Part shown: in pieces, positions 9,567-19,440 of the stretch
Layout of the letters: each line of letters starts with the position of its first letter
How positions within the stretch are numbered: position 1 is the stretch's first letter
Origin: Halieaceae bacterium
Lineage (GTDB): Bacteria > Pseudomonadota > Gammaproteobacteria > Pseudomonadales > Halieaceae
Assembly (NCBI GenBank): GCA_002721785.1
Contig: PBLO01000039.1
Coordinates: forward strand, 101,572 to 165,571
Length of the DNA stretch: 64,000 nt
Direction: 5' to 3'
Program-made: the position numbers and the translations under genes
The notes under the pieces: generated by a model
What the model saw: only the letters and a program-made list of their open reading frames with translations
What the model was told of the DNA's origin: nothing
Databases searched by the model: none

Positions 9567-10082
9567 TTACTCAGCGCCCAGTTGATTCATCTTATCCGAG
9601 ACTTTAGCCGTGATGTTATAGCCCAGATCGGCATGGATCACGGCCTGCTGCTGAAGCAACAAACCAATCTGATCGGTCTCAATGATCTCTCGGAGCACTT
9701 CTTGCGCCTGCGGTGCCAGTTCCTGCATCACGCGCTGGGCGTTCTGTGTTTGCAGCGTTTGCAACTTCTTCGCGACATATTCGAGGTCGGACTGCTTACT
9801 CGCCATTTTCTGGCGCGCGGCGACCTGATCTTCTTCGCTCATAGCGGCCTGATCTCGCTGAAAATCCTTCACCAACTGGTCAAGCTCGGCGCGCAAGGCA
9901 TCAAACTGCGACTTGTCTGAGGCAAAATCCTCGTTGCTCTCGAATTCCTGCAATCGCTGCTGCGCAACGTCTGTTTGCAGAATCGCTTGCTCGAGATTCA
10001 CCACGGCAATACGGCCCTGAGCCAATACCGTTGAGGGCAGCACAACCATGAGCAGGGCAAGCAGCCAAGCACGTGCATTCAT
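9567..10082 (-). CDS. skp: Periplasmic chaperone Skp / OmpH family
   Basis: A holdase for unfolded outer-membrane proteins in the periplasm. It has 171 residues. A clear Sec signal peptide ends at VLAQ (MNARAWLLALLMVVLPSTVLAQ), then IAVVNLEQAILQTDVAQQRL leads into the long charged coiled coil (about 45-125) that forms the Skp tentacles. It lies between bamA and lpxD, the standard position in gammaproteobacteria. Sequence identity to E. coli Skp looks low, as is usual for this family. Confidence 0.93.
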   Translation of the reverse strand: MNARAWLLALLMVVLPSTVLAQGRIAVVNLEQAILQTDVAQQRLQEFESNEDFASDKSQFDALRAELDQLVKDFQRDQAAMSEEDQVAARQKMASKQSDLEYVAKKLQTLQTQNAQRVMQELAPQAQEVLREIIETDQIGLLLQQQAVIHADLGYNITAKVSDKMNQLGAE

Positions 10083-10108
10083 TGGACGATCTCCATCTCT
10101 CTCTACAA

Positions 10109-12736
10109 TCAGAAGCCTCTACCCAGCGTGAACTGGAAGACTTCTCGTTCATCAATTGGGCTGGCATTCAGTGGCTTAGCCAGGCTGAAGGTCAGAGGAC
10201 CAAAGCCTGATAACCAGGTCACACCAATCCCAACAGAGTACCGTAATTCCCCGGCATCAATACCAAAACAATTCACCTGATTTTCACGGCAATTGGTGTT
10301 GAAAACATTACCAACATCGAAGAACAACGCCGATCGGAGCGAACTGCGATCCTTGATGAATGGCATGGGGAAAAGAATCTCAGCGCTGCCCTCGATTAAC
10401 ACGTTGCCACCGAACGGGTCAGGCTCGTTATAAAACTGCTGCACGGGAATTTTGCCTGTGACGGGATCAACGGCGTAGCCATAACCCCGGCCATCCGGCC
10501 CGCCAAACTCTGTGGGCCGACCGTTCTCATCGATACCGGTTACCGCCGTGTTGGCGGAGTAGACGGAAGGAGGCGTAGAGCGAGGACCAAGAGTATTCGC
10601 CTCGTAGCCTCTGACGGAGCCAAAACCCCCTGCAAAGAAGTGCTCGTAGAACGGTAGTTCAGACGTATCCGCGTAGCCGTCCCCGTAACCGACCTCCCCC
10701 CGCAGGTGCAGCGTAAACTCGCCAAACAGCGGGAAATATATTTCACCCCGGTAGTTCAACTTGTAGAACTCAAGGTCCGATAACGGCACCGCCACCTCGA
10801 GTGAGAGCGATTGTGAGGCGCCCCGCGTGGCCAACTGCCCTCGGTTGAGAGTCGACTGCAACCAGCTCGCTGTCAGGGTCCAGTTGAGATACTGGTCACC
10901 ATTGAGATCAAGAAAGCCCTCATTGCTGGGAGGTGAGAGCACAGACAGCGGAATGGTATCGATCGGCTGCAACACCTCTGCCGCCGAGTAGGTGCCGTCG
11001 GCCTGCAATGTCGAGTAGTACCAGTACTCGATTTCAGGTGCCAGGCGGGGACTGGCAGCAATTTCCTGCACCGCGTACTGGCCAGACGTAATTTTGGTGT
11101 CAGTAACGCCCACCGAGAAGCCCAGCCTTTGGGTCTCGCTGATGGGATAACCGAAGTTGACGCTACCGCCCCAGGTATCAGTGGTATAGCTCGCCACGTT
11201 GATCTTGGACAAGTCGGTTTTTCTGTAGAAAACGCCGAAGCCGCGGCTCACGCCATCCTCGGTGAAGTACGGATTCGTGTAATTGAAACTGATGACGTCC
11301 TGATAACGCGAGGAGTTGAGTGACACACCGACCCGGCGCCCGGTACCGAGGAAATTATTCTGCTGCAGGTTCAGGCCCAGAATCAGGCCGGCATCCTGCG
11401 CGTAACCCAGGCTGCCGCCAATCGAGCCAAAGGATTGCTCTTCCACCGCGAAATTCACGTCAATCAGATCGTCGGTGCCTGGTACTTCTGCCGTCTCGAC
11501 CTGCGCCGTTTTGAAGAAGCCCAGCCGCTCGAGGCGAACTCGCGACTGCTCAATCGCTGCTGAGGAGGCAGGCGCCGATTCCATCTGGCGCATCTCTCGG
11601 CGGAGCACATCGTCGATCGTCGTCATGTTGCCCGCGAAGTTAATCCGCCGGACATAGGTTCTTTTACCGGGGTCGATGAAGAACTTCATGACCACGGTGC
11701 TGTTGTCCTCGTCGATCTCCGGCATGCCCGTCACTTTGGCGAAGTTGTATCCCTCATTGCCGAGTCGCCGGGTGAGGTAGTCCTCCGTGGCGGTAACCAG
11801 CTGCTGCGAATACACCTGATCGGGCTGAACGATCAGAAAACGATTAAGGTCCTCTTCAGGAAGCACAAGATCACCACTCAAGCCCACCTCACTGATGGTG
11901 AACTTCTCGCCCTCAGTCACATTAGCGGTGATGTACACCTCTTCCTTGTCTGGCGAGACTGCTACCTGAGTCGAGTCAATGTTGAACTGCAGGTAACCGC
12001 GATCCAAATAGTAGGAGGAAAGTGTCTCCAGGTCGGATGTCAGCTTTTCTTTGGAATACTTGTTGTCGCTGGTGAAGAATGAAAACCAGCCGCCCGTTTT
12101 CAACTCAAAGAGGTCGAGCAAATCTTCGTCAGAGAAAATATCGTTCCCTACCACGTTGATGTGCTGGATAGTCGCCACCGTACCCTCGTTTACATCGATA
12201 GCGATCGACACACGATTGCGGGGCTCAGCAATCACCTCGGAATCAATGGTCGCGTCGTAGCGACCTTGCAGTACATACTGGCGCTGCAACTCGAGCTGCA
12301 TGCCCTCTAGCGTAGAGCGCTGAAAGACTTGGCCAACCGCCAATCCGGCGCCCTTCAATCCATCGAGTAGCGCCTCGGTCTCGATCGCCTTGTTACCGTC
12401 GATAGTGATCTCGCTAATGCTCGGCCGCTCTGCTACTACCACCACCAACACGCCATCGTCCCGGGCGATTGAGATATCGTCGAAATTGCCCGACGCAAAC
12501 AAGCTTTTCGCGGCGGCGCGTACGACCAATGTATCGACTGTGTCGCCGACTCCAACAGGCAGCGCGGCAAAGACACTCCCCGGTGTAATCCTCTGCAATC
12601 CCTCTACCCGAATATCCTGAATCACGAACGGCTCTATCTGTGCCAAAACGGGCCGACAGATCCCGAGACATGCCGCCAGAATAAGCATGGCCCCGAGGCG
12701 GACACCTCGCCGTGTGTGATGAGTATTCAAGCGCAT
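10109..12736 (-). CDS. bamA: Outer membrane protein assembly factor BamA
   Basis: Central beta-barrel of the BAM complex, which folds outer-membrane proteins. The protein is 875 residues, longer than the E. coli 810. A signal peptide ends near RPVLAQ; POTRA domains follow (IEPFVIQDIRVEGLQRITPGSVF starts the first; FTISEVGLSG and TYVRRINFAGNMTTIDDVLRREM start later ones). The barrel contains the L6 motif as GGFGSVRGYEANTLGP and ends in FQFTLGRGF with the terminal aromatic expected of a barrel strand. Extra length lies in the extracellular part (for example the region around PTEFGGPDGRGYGYAVDPVTG). Located between rseP and skp as usual. Confidence 0.97.
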   Translation of the reverse strand: MRLNTHHTRRGVRLGAMLILAACLGICRPVLAQIEPFVIQDIRVEGLQRITPGSVFAALPVGVGDTVDTLVVRAAAKSLFASGNFDDISIARDDGVLVVVVAERPSISEITIDGNKAIETEALLDGLKGAGLAVGQVFQRSTLEGMQLELQRQYVLQGRYDATIDSEVIAEPRNRVSIAIDVNEGTVATIQHINVVGNDIFSDEDLLDLFELKTGGWFSFFTSDNKYSKEKLTSDLETLSSYYLDRGYLQFNIDSTQVAVSPDKEEVYITANVTEGEKFTISEVGLSGDLVLPEEDLNRFLIVQPDQVYSQQLVTATEDYLTRRLGNEGYNFAKVTGMPEIDEDNSTVVMKFFIDPGKRTYVRRINFAGNMTTIDDVLRREMRQMESAPASSAAIEQSRVRLERLGFFKTAQVETAEVPGTDDLIDVNFAVEEQSFGSIGGSLGYAQDAGLILGLNLQQNNFLGTGRRVGVSLNSSRYQDVISFNYTNPYFTEDGVSRGFGVFYRKTDLSKINVASYTTDTWGGSVNFGYPISETQRLGFSVGVTDTKITSGQYAVQEIAASPRLAPEIEYWYYSTLQADGTYSAAEVLQPIDTIPLSVLSPPSNEGFLDLNGDQYLNWTLTASWLQSTLNRGQLATRGASQSLSLEVAVPLSDLEFYKLNYRGEIYFPLFGEFTLHLRGEVGYGDGYADTSELPFYEHFFAGGFGSVRGYEANTLGPRSTPPSVYSANTAVTGIDENGRPTEFGGPDGRGYGYAVDPVTGKIPVQQFYNEPDPFGGNVLIEGSAEILFPMPFIKDRSSLRSALFFDVGNVFNTNCRENQVNCFGIDAGELRYSVGIGVTWLSGFGPLTFSLAKPLNASPIDEREVFQFTLGRGF

Positions 12737-12849
12737 ACCGTCTTCGTATTTAGGGAAGAGACCCTGCCGCTGCCACCCACCCCATACGCTATCTCCGACA
12801 GCGATTCACCGTATTCAGCGATTGCAGGTTGGTTGGTCATCCAGCGTTA

Positions 12850-14205
12850 TCACAAATTCGAGAAATCATTATACAGGGCAAACACCATGATGCTCAGCAC
12901 CAAAACAACGCCCACCTGGTAGCCCGCCATCTGAATCCGCTCGGGAAGCGGCTTGCCCAGCAACGCCTCAAAACCAAAGAAAACCAGCTGCCCGCCATCC
13001 AGCACGGGAATTGGGAGCAGATTCAGCACGCCGAGTGACACACTCAGCAAAGCCAAGAATCCGAACCAAGACACCCACCCCGCTTCAGCAGTCGATGCAG
13101 CGACCTGTGCGATCGTAATCGGACCGGAGAGATTGCTGGGAGAAATCAGCCCCTGAAGCATTCTGCCAATCGATTTAAAGGTGAACGTCACCAAACCAAA
13201 GGTGCGATCTAGTGAGGCCACCATAGCTTCAACCGGGCCCCGATCAAAATGCCGCTGCTGAGACTCAGGAATCACTGGCAATGAGACTGACATCCCGACC
13301 GAGCCGATGCGTTCGCCCTCAGACATCACGCTGGCAGGGGTCACCTCGAGGGTCTCCCGGGCACCATCTCGCTCGATTACCACACCGATGACCTGACCCG
13401 GACGAGCGCGCACATAGGTGACCCAATCCATCCACAGTGGCATGGATTGGCCATCCGCCTCTACAATGACATCACCGACAATAAAGCCCGCAGCACGGGC
13501 AGATCCGGACTCGGTGAGGCCACCCACCCGAGGAACCACCGGGGGCCTTCTGATGGTAATCCCCAGCGCATTCAATAGGTTGGGTTGCTCGGCGCCCTTC
13601 AGCCATTCCTCAATCGAGACTTCGTAACGGTTTTGCACGTCTGATCCAGGCTGACCGACAGCGAAGCTCAGAACCCCCGAGTCGCCCAGACGCTCCAGCA
13701 AGGCAAAGTTCACGGCCGCTACGGTGGGCGTCTCTCGCCCATCAATGGCCCTAATTTCCTGTCCTATTTGTAAGCCTGCCTGCTCTGCCAGCGAATCGGG
13801 CAAAACAGTCGCGATCTCCGGAATCACGCCCATCTCACCGCGCAAAAATAATACCCACAGCACCACGATTGCCAACAAAAAATTGGCGGCCGGGCCTGCA
13901 GCGGCGATCGCCATGCGGGCTCCCACCGGTTGCCGGTTAAAGGCCCGGGGCAAATCGGCTGCGGGGAGATCGTCCTCCCGCTCATCTGCCATCCGGACGT
14001 AACCACCGAGCGGAATCGCTGACAACACGAACTCTGTTTCACCCGCGCCCTGCCAACGGAACAGCGGCTTGCCAAATCCGATAGAGAAGCGCAGCACTTT
14101 GACGCCCGCACGTCGAGCGACCCAAAAGTGCCCGTATTCGTGAACCGCGACCACTGTCGCAAAAGTCACCAGTGCTACCGCCAGCGTTTCAAGTGTGTCG
14201 ATCAA
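12850..14205 (-). CDS. rseP: RIP metalloprotease RseP (site-2 protease)
   Basis: Intramembrane zinc protease that cuts anti-sigma factor RseA and releases sigma-E during envelope stress. The 451-residue protein has HEYGHFWVAR with zinc ligands His22 and His26 and catalytic Glu23 in the first membrane segment. Two PDZ domains are visible in the periplasmic part (around VLPDSLAEQAGLQIGQEIRAIDG and GLTESGSARAAGFIVGDVIVEADG). The second active-site block is LNLLPIPVLDGGQL. The start codon is TTG with an AGGGG sequence upstream. It lies between dxr and bamA. Confidence 0.97.
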   Translation of the reverse strand: MIDTLETLAVALVTFATVVAVHEYGHFWVARRAGVKVLRFSIGFGKPLFRWQGAGETEFVLSAIPLGGYVRMADEREDDLPAADLPRAFNRQPVGARMAIAAAGPAANFLLAIVVLWVLFLRGEMGVIPEIATVLPDSLAEQAGLQIGQEIRAIDGRETPTVAAVNFALLERLGDSGVLSFAVGQPGSDVQNRYEVSIEEWLKGAEQPNLLNALGITIRRPPVVPRVGGLTESGSARAAGFIVGDVIVEADGQSMPLWMDWVTYVRARPGQVIGVVIERDGARETLEVTPASVMSEGERIGSVGMSVSLPVIPESQQRHFDRGPVEAMVASLDRTFGLVTFTFKSIGRMLQGLISPSNLSGPITIAQVAASTAEAGWVSWFGFLALLSVSLGVLNLLPIPVLDGGQLVFFGFEALLGKPLPERIQMAGYQVGVVLVLSIMVFALYNDFSNL

Positions 14206-14220
14206 TGCCCTACCCCTGAG

Positions 14221-15402
14221 TTACAGACCGGAAGACAACGCCGCGACTCGCGATGACGCGACCTCGCGCGCTACTTGGTCGAGTGCTTGGACCGCGTCCA
14301 GGCTTTGAGGTTCCGACAGATTGACGTCGGCAAGGGTCGATTCGATCACGCGGTCAATATCAGTAAATCGAACAGTGCCTGCAAGAAACGCCGCTACCGC
14401 GATCTCATTTGCCGCGCTGAAAACGCACATGCCACCGGGACGAGTAATGGCCTGCTGAGCCAGCGCCAGGCACGGAAAAGCGTCCAGATCAGGCGCCTCG
14501 AAGTCGAGCCGTCCGGCAGTCACCAGGTCAAGGGGCTCGACGCCCGCATCCACTCGATCAGGCCACGCGAGGCAATACGCGATCGGGGTACGCATGTCGG
14601 GTTGCCCCAACTGCGCGAGGACCGAACCGTCTCGATATCGAATCATCGAATGCACAATACTCTGCGGGTGCACCACGATGTCGATTTCATCTGGCTTGCG
14701 GTCAAAGAGCCAGCACGCTTCCGCCAGCTCAAGACCCTTGTTGGCGAGGGTCGCCGAGTCAACAGAGATTTTTTGCCCCATAGACCAATTGGGGTGCGCG
14801 CACGCTTCTTCGGGAGTCACCTTATCCAACGACTGCCGTGACCTTCCACGGAAAGGTCCGCCAGAAGCCGTCAGAACAATTTTTTCAACGTTGCTCATCT
14901 CCGGCCTTCCGGACGGATCGATCGGTAAACACTGGTGCATGGCGTTATGCTCACTGTCCACCGGCAGCAGGGTGGCACTACCTTGCTTCACCGCCTCCAT
15001 AAAGAGGCCGCCCGCGCTCACCAGCGCCTCCTTATTGGCCAGCAAGATGGTCTTTCCCGACCTGGCGGCACTCAGCGTCGGCCGCAATCCGGCAAATCCG
15101 ACGATCCCCGCAACGACCGTGTCAATGTCAGGTGCCGACACCAATTCGTCCAACACGGCCGCGCCCGCCGCGACGGTGACCTCGGGTACATTCTCGAGTG
15201 CAGCCTTTAACGCGTCTGCGGCCGCCTCATCACCCATGACGGCATACTGAGGACGATGACTGCGACACAGCGTCGCCATGTCCTCAACCGATTTATTCGC
15301 GGAGAGCACTGCGGCCTGATAACGATCAGGATGACGCGCAATCACGTCCAGCGTGGACTCTCCGATCGAGCCTGTCGCGCCCAGCACTGCAATGCGCCGC
15401 AT
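14221..15402 (-). CDS. dxr: 1-deoxy-D-xylulose 5-phosphate reductoisomerase
   Basis: Second step of the MEP isoprenoid pathway, converting DXP to MEP with NADPH and a divalent metal. Length 393 residues. The NADPH-binding N-terminus is RRIAVLGATGSIGESTLDVI; later come ILLANKEALVSAGGLF, the metal-binding LLPVDSEHNAMHQCL and VLTASGGPFRGRSR, then HPNWSMGQKISVDSATLANKGLE. Supplies precursors for undecaprenyl phosphate made by the nearby uppS. Also named ispC. Confidence 0.98.
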   Translation of the reverse strand: MRRIAVLGATGSIGESTLDVIARHPDRYQAAVLSANKSVEDMATLCRSHRPQYAVMGDEAAADALKAALENVPEVTVAAGAAVLDELVSAPDIDTVVAGIVGFAGLRPTLSAARSGKTILLANKEALVSAGGLFMEAVKQGSATLLPVDSEHNAMHQCLPIDPSGRPEMSNVEKIVLTASGGPFRGRSRQSLDKVTPEEACAHPNWSMGQKISVDSATLANKGLELAEACWLFDRKPDEIDIVVHPQSIVHSMIRYRDGSVLAQLGQPDMRTPIAYCLAWPDRVDAGVEPLDLVTAGRLDFEAPDLDAFPCLALAQQAITRPGGMCVFSAANEIAVAAFLAGTVRFTDIDRVIESTLADVNLSEPQSLDAVQALDQVAREVASSRVAALSSGL

Positions 15403-15404
15403 AG

Positions 15405-16241
15405 TCAGTAACCCACCAGCAAAAGGCCTAGCGCAAAGACGGGCGCGGCACCGCAGATACTGTCCAGACGATCCAGTACCCCACCATGGCCCGGCAGCAA
15501 TGACCCGGAGTCCTTCAAACCCACTTCGCGTTTGAGCAGACTGACGGTCAAATCACCTACTACCGATGCTCCGGCCGTAGCGAGGCCCAGCGCCAGCAAG
15601 GACCCGAACCCCAGATGCAAATAGGCAGGTGGCAGGGCTTGCCAGATCACCGTGGTTAGCATTGCTACAGACAGCAATCCACCCCAGAAACCTTCCCACG
15701 TTTTGCCGGGGCTGATGTCTTTCGCGAGTGCATGGCGCCCGAAACGCCGTCCCACGAAGTAAGCGCCGATATCCGCAGCTGCCACGGTCATAATCATCAC
15801 GAACATCACAAAGGAACCATTGCTCATCGTCAGGCATACCGTCACTGCCAGCCAGGTAACTGACAAGATTGCCCAACCCAGTGCAGCGCGCACGGAGGCG
15901 TGTCGCCACACGCCCTTGCCGGCGGAGTAATACTTGAGCCCCAACAACATGACAGACCAAAGTAAAGCGCTGGCCGCAAGCAACGGTTGCGCGCTGACGG
16001 CGCTGCCGGCTTCAGGCAAGTCAATTCCACGCCACATCGCGAAACACAGTAGCGGTACACCGGCGGCGAATACACAGCGCTGCCACACGGTACGGGCGCC
16101 GACCAGCGCCGCCCACTCCCAGGCGCCCGCGGTGGCGACCAGAGCAAACAAAGCGGCCTGCATGGCGTAAGGCGCATAGGCCAGCGTGCCAATGAGAGCG
16201 CCTGCAAGGATCAGTGCGGTAATGATTCTTTGCCGAAGCAT
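15405..16241 (-). CDS. cdsA: Phosphatidate cytidylyltransferase
   Basis: Integral membrane enzyme that makes CDP-diacylglycerol from phosphatidate and CTP, the branch point for membrane phospholipids. The 278-residue protein has about seven to eight hydrophobic segments. The CTP-transferase signature is visible near the C-terminus as SLLKREVGLKDSGSLLPGHGGVLDRLDS, preceded by DISPGKTWEGFWGG and AAADIGAYFVGRRFG. Two bases separate it from dxr. Confidence 0.97.
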   Translation of the reverse strand: MLRQRIITALILAGALIGTLAYAPYAMQAALFALVATAGAWEWAALVGARTVWQRCVFAAGVPLLCFAMWRGIDLPEAGSAVSAQPLLAASALLWSVMLLGLKYYSAGKGVWRHASVRAALGWAILSVTWLAVTVCLTMSNGSFVMFVMIMTVAAADIGAYFVGRRFGRHALAKDISPGKTWEGFWGGLLSVAMLTTVIWQALPPAYLHLGFGSLLALGLATAGASVVGDLTVSLLKREVGLKDSGSLLPGHGGVLDRLDSICGAAPVFALGLLLVGY

Positions 16242-16261
16242 TGCGCTCGCGTCCGCCTCAC

Positions 16262-17002
16262 TCAGTATTGATGCAACAGGGGGCGCACGCCAAATCGACG
16301 CTCCCTCACCGCGTAATCAGCAAGGGCAAGGTCCAGCACCGTTTCGTCGAAATCTGGCCACAGCACCTCGGTAAACCAGAACTCGGCATAAGCGAACTGC
16401 CACAGCAAAAAGTTGGAGATACGGGCCTCACCCGCAGTGCGAATACAGAGATCAGGGTCAGGTAACTCTGCGGTGGCAAGGCGCCGCGATACGGTCTCTT
16501 CATCAATGTCAGCGGGATTCAACTTCCCCGCCGCCACATCCTGAGCGATCGAGCGAGTGACTTCCGCAACATCCCAACGACCACCGTAATCGAGCGCGAG
16601 TGTCAGCGTCGCGCGGTCGCCCGCCTCTGTAGCGGCTTCGGCCTTGGCAATTAACTTTTGCAGACGGGGGCTAAATCGGTCGCGACGACCAATCACTCTC
16701 AATCGCACACCGTCTCTTGCCAATTTCTCGACTTCATTGCGCAGGTAACGGGACAACAGGGCCAGCAAAGCTCGCACCTCGGCTTTAGAGCGGCCCCAGT
16801 TCTCACTCGAAAAGGCAAATAACGTCAGGTAACGGATGCCGCGCGCCTCACAGGCTGAGACAATCTCTCTCACTACCTCGGCGCCAGCCCTGTGCCCGGC
16901 AACGCCAGGGTAGCCCTCGCGGCGCGCCCACCGGTTATTACCATCCATAATGATGGCAAGGTGACGAGGGACACTGCGGTGCTGGATGTCAGAGGCTTGC
17001 AT
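16262..17002 (-). CDS. uppS: Undecaprenyl diphosphate synthase
   Basis: cis-Prenyltransferase that extends farnesyl diphosphate to the C55 carrier lipid for peptidoglycan and LPS. Length 246 residues. The conserved HLAIIMDGNNRWARREG contains the catalytic Asp20. Further family blocks are GHRAGAEVVREIVSACEARGI, LTLFAFSSENWGRS, ALDYGGRWDV and DLCIRTAGEARISNFLLWQFAYAEFWF. Adjacent to cdsA and frr in the standard order. Also called ispU. Confidence 0.98.
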   Translation of the reverse strand: MQASDIQHRSVPRHLAIIMDGNNRWARREGYPGVAGHRAGAEVVREIVSACEARGIRYLTLFAFSSENWGRSKAEVRALLALLSRYLRNEVEKLARDGVRLRVIGRRDRFSPRLQKLIAKAEAATEAGDRATLTLALDYGGRWDVAEVTRSIAQDVAAGKLNPADIDEETVSRRLATAELPDPDLCIRTAGEARISNFLLWQFAYAEFWFTEVLWPDFDETVLDLALADYAVRERRFGVRPLLHQY

Positions 17003-17025
17003 AAATTAAAGGAAACCTGAGCCCT

Positions 17026-17583
17026 TCAGATCGCCATCAGATCGGCTTCTTTCTCACCTAAGGCAGACTCCACCTTGGCAACGTATTCGTCTGTCAGCTT
17101 CTGGATGACGTCCTGAGCCCGGCGTTCTTCGTCTTCGGAGATTTCCTTCTCCTTGAGAAGTTCTTTGAGCATGCCCAAGCCATCCCGTCTGGCGTTGCGC
17201 ACCGACACCCGCGCTGATTCGGCCTCGCCGCGGGCTTGCTTGATATAACCCTTACGCGTCTCCTCAGTCAGAACCGGCATCGGTATACGAATCACGTCGC
17301 CCGCTGTGGCAGGATTCAGGCCGAGATCAGATTTCATAATGGCCCGCTCGATATCGGGCGTGATGGCCTTATCAAACGCCACGACGCTCAAGGTTCTCGC
17401 GTCCTCGATATTGATGTTGGCAAGCTGATTGAGCGGCGTTTCAGCGCCGTAATACTCAATCCGAATGCTGTCTAGCAGGCTGGGGTGGGCCCGCCCGGTG
17501 CGAATCTTGTTGAAGTTATGTGCGAGGGCTTCCAGCGCCTTGCCCATTCGTTCTTCTGTGTCCTGTTTGATGTCATCAATCAT
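17026..17583 (-). CDS. frr: Ribosome recycling factor
   Basis: Splits post-termination ribosomes together with EF-G. The 185-residue length equals the E. coli protein. Typical sequence blocks are [43 protein letters not shown] and [36 protein letters not shown]. Lies between pyrH and uppS; gaps are 34 and 23 bp, so it is probably in one transcript with them. Confidence 0.98.
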   Translation of the reverse strand: MIDDIKQDTEERMGKALEALAHNFNKIRTGRAHPSLLDSIRIEYYGAETPLNQLANINIEDARTLSVVAFDKAITPDIERAIMKSDLGLNPATAGDVIRIPMPVLTEETRKGYIKQARGEAESARVSVRNARRDGLGMLKELLKEKEISEDEERRAQDVIQKLTDEYVAKVESALGEKEADLMAI

Positions 17584-17617
17584 GTCACCGATCCTAATGT
17601 CTGTTCACTTCAGGGTC

Positions 17618-18337
17618 TCAAGCCTGAATCAAGGTCCCCTCATCGCCGCCGCGAACGATGCTCAGTAGGGCACCGCGCTGCGACATGTTGAAGACTCGTA
17701 CCGGCATATCATGGTCTCGAACGAGACAGATCGCCGTGAGATCCATCACGCCCAATTTTTTGTCGAGCACTTCGTCGTAAGTCAGCACGTCATACTTCAC
17801 AGCATCCGGGTCGGTGACCGGGTCTGCACTGTAAACGCCGTCGACCTTGGTCGCCTTCAGCACAACATCCGCCTTGACCTCGATACCGCGGAGGCAAGCC
17901 GAGGAGTCAGTCGTGAAAAAGGGATTACCTGTCCCCGCGGCAAAAATCACCACATCACCGTTTGATAACGCACGGATAGCCTTGCGCCGGTCGTAGTGCT
18001 CAACCACGCCGCTCATAGGAATCGAAGACATCGCTTGAGTGGCGATATTGGAGCGCTCGAGGGCGTCTCGGAGCGCAAGCGCGTTCATCACCGTGGCCAG
18101 CATACCCATGTGGTCACCTGTGACGCGGTCCAGTCCGGCGGCGTTCAAGGCGGCCCCTCTGAACAGGTTGCCGCCTCCGACCACCAGCCCGACCTGAACA
18201 CCGATGCCCACCAGTTGACCAATCTCGAGCGCCAGCTGATCGAGTACTTTGGGGTCTATGCCGAAGGCTTCCTGGCCCGTGAGTGCCTCACCGCTGAGCT
18301 TCAGGAGAATGCGCTTATAAACTTTGTCTGCCGCCAT
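17618..18337 (-). CDS. pyrH: Uridylate kinase
   Basis: Phosphorylates UMP to UDP; a hexameric member of the amino-acid kinase fold, unrelated to other NMP kinases. I start at the ATG at 18337 ([19 protein letters not shown]), giving 239 residues; it is preceded by a purine-rich GGGAGAGACAAAG ribosome-binding region. The ORF-track start adds nine unlikely residues. Conserved blocks are [29 protein letters not shown] and [20 protein letters not shown], with [19 protein letters not shown] near the end. Confidence 0.97.
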   Translation of the reverse strand: MAADKVYKRILLKLSGEALTGQEAFGIDPKVLDQLALEIGQLVGIGVQVGLVVGGGNLFRGAALNAAGLDRVTGDHMGMLATVMNALALRDALERSNIATQAMSSIPMSGVVEHYDRRKAIRALSNGDVVIFAAGTGNPFFTTDSSACLRGIEVKADVVLKATKVDGVYSADPVTDPDAVKYDVLTYDEVLDKKLGVMDLTAICLVRDHDMPVRVFNMSQRGALLSIVRGGDEGTLIQA

Positions 18338-18475
18338 CTTTGTCTCTCCCGCACAGCACCTCAATGAGGCACCATGCTACCGGACCGCAAGGCTCCCGTT
18401 CATACAGAAACCTTGGTGATTCTTCTTATCTCGATGTGGCGCCGCCGCGAGCCCCCGCAGCGGCATGCCTGCGGC

Positions 18476-19333
18476 TCAGTTACCCAGCTGTGCCGCCACC
18501 TCAGCCGCAAAATCGACCTTCTCGACCTCGATGCCTTCCCCCACCTCGAAGCGCGTGAAGCCCAGCACCTCAGCGCCCGCCGCCGAGACCAGCTTACCCA
18601 CCGTCATGTCGGGGTCTTTAACAAACGCCTGCTCTGTCAGGCTGTTCTCTGACAGGAATTTCCGGATGCGCCCATCGATCATCTTTTCGACAATTTCCGG
18701 GGGCTTGCCAGAGTCCTGTGCTTGAGCTGCATAGATTTCGCGCTCTTTGGCGACTTGTTCAGCGGGCATATCATCAGGAGACACAACCTGCGGGTTGACT
18801 GCAGCAACGTGCATCGCCACGTCACGGGCCAGCTCGTCAGAGCCACCCTTCAAAGACACCAGTACTGCGATACGGTTGTTGCCGTGCACATAACCACCCA
18901 CAACACCGTCGCTGGCCTCATGCGTCACGACTCTCCGTACGCTGATGTTTTCACCGATTTTCTGCACGAGTGCCTGGCGGGCGTCTTCCGTCTCCCCTGC
19001 TGCCAGCGCCTCAACGTCCGCAATGCGCTCGCCAAAGGCCTTGCCGACTACCGACTGGACAAAGCCGAGGAAGTTTTCGTCACGCGCGACGAAATCGGTT
19101 TCACTGTTCACTTCAACCATCGCAGCGAAGCTACCGTCATCGGCGGTCTGTATTGCAACGACCCCGTCAGCCGCGGTGCGGCCAGCTTTCTTAGCGGCCT
19201 TCATACCGCTGGACTTCCGCAGCGCCTCAATGGCGGCATCAATATCGCCATCCGCTTCAGAGAGCGCTTTCTTGCACTCCAGAAGACCCAGGCCGGTCCG
19301 TTCACGCAGTTCTTTTACCAGTGCAGCAGACAT
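18476..19333 (-). CDS. tsf: Elongation factor Ts
   Basis: Guanine-nucleotide exchange factor for EF-Tu. Starting at the ATG at 19333 ([24 protein letters not shown]), which follows GAGGAAA, the protein has 285 residues (E. coli 283). The N-terminal UBA-like domain, the [15 protein letters not shown] block that contacts EF-Tu, and the core repeats with [18 protein letters not shown] are all present. The ORF-track start 12 codons upstream lacks support. Separated from rpsB by 107 bp and from pyrH by about 138 bp; the latter gap holds a GC-rich inverted repeat without a T run. Confidence 0.97.
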   Translation of the reverse strand: MSAALVKELRERTGLGLLECKKALSEADGDIDAAIEALRKSSGMKAAKKAGRTAADGVVAIQTADDGSFAAMVEVNSETDFVARDENFLGFVQSVVGKAFGERIADVEALAAGETEDARQALVQKIGENISVRRVVTHEASDGVVGGYVHGNNRIAVLVSLKGGSDELARDVAMHVAAVNPQVVSPDDMPAEQVAKEREIYAAQAQDSGKPPEIVEKMIDGRIRKFLSENSLTEQAFVKDPDMTVGKLVSAAGAEVLGFTRFEVGEGIEVEKVDFAAEVAAQLGN

Positions 19334-19440
19334 GATTTTCCTCGCAATCCCGCATTTCAGCGGCAACACAATGATGAATAGAGGAACCGGTTAAGGTTCA
19401 TGTTGAACGATCACCGGGCACCCCAGTGCCCGGAATCGGA

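Noticed and set aside
14594-15250. 218-residue ORF on the plus strand
   Set aside because: Shadow of dxr on the other strand.
18365-18475. GC-rich inverted repeat between tsf and pyrH, considered as a terminator
   Set aside because: No T run follows it on the minus strand; at most an attenuator or processing hairpin.
18722-19381. 219-residue ORF on the plus strand
   Set aside because: Shadow of tsf on the other strand.
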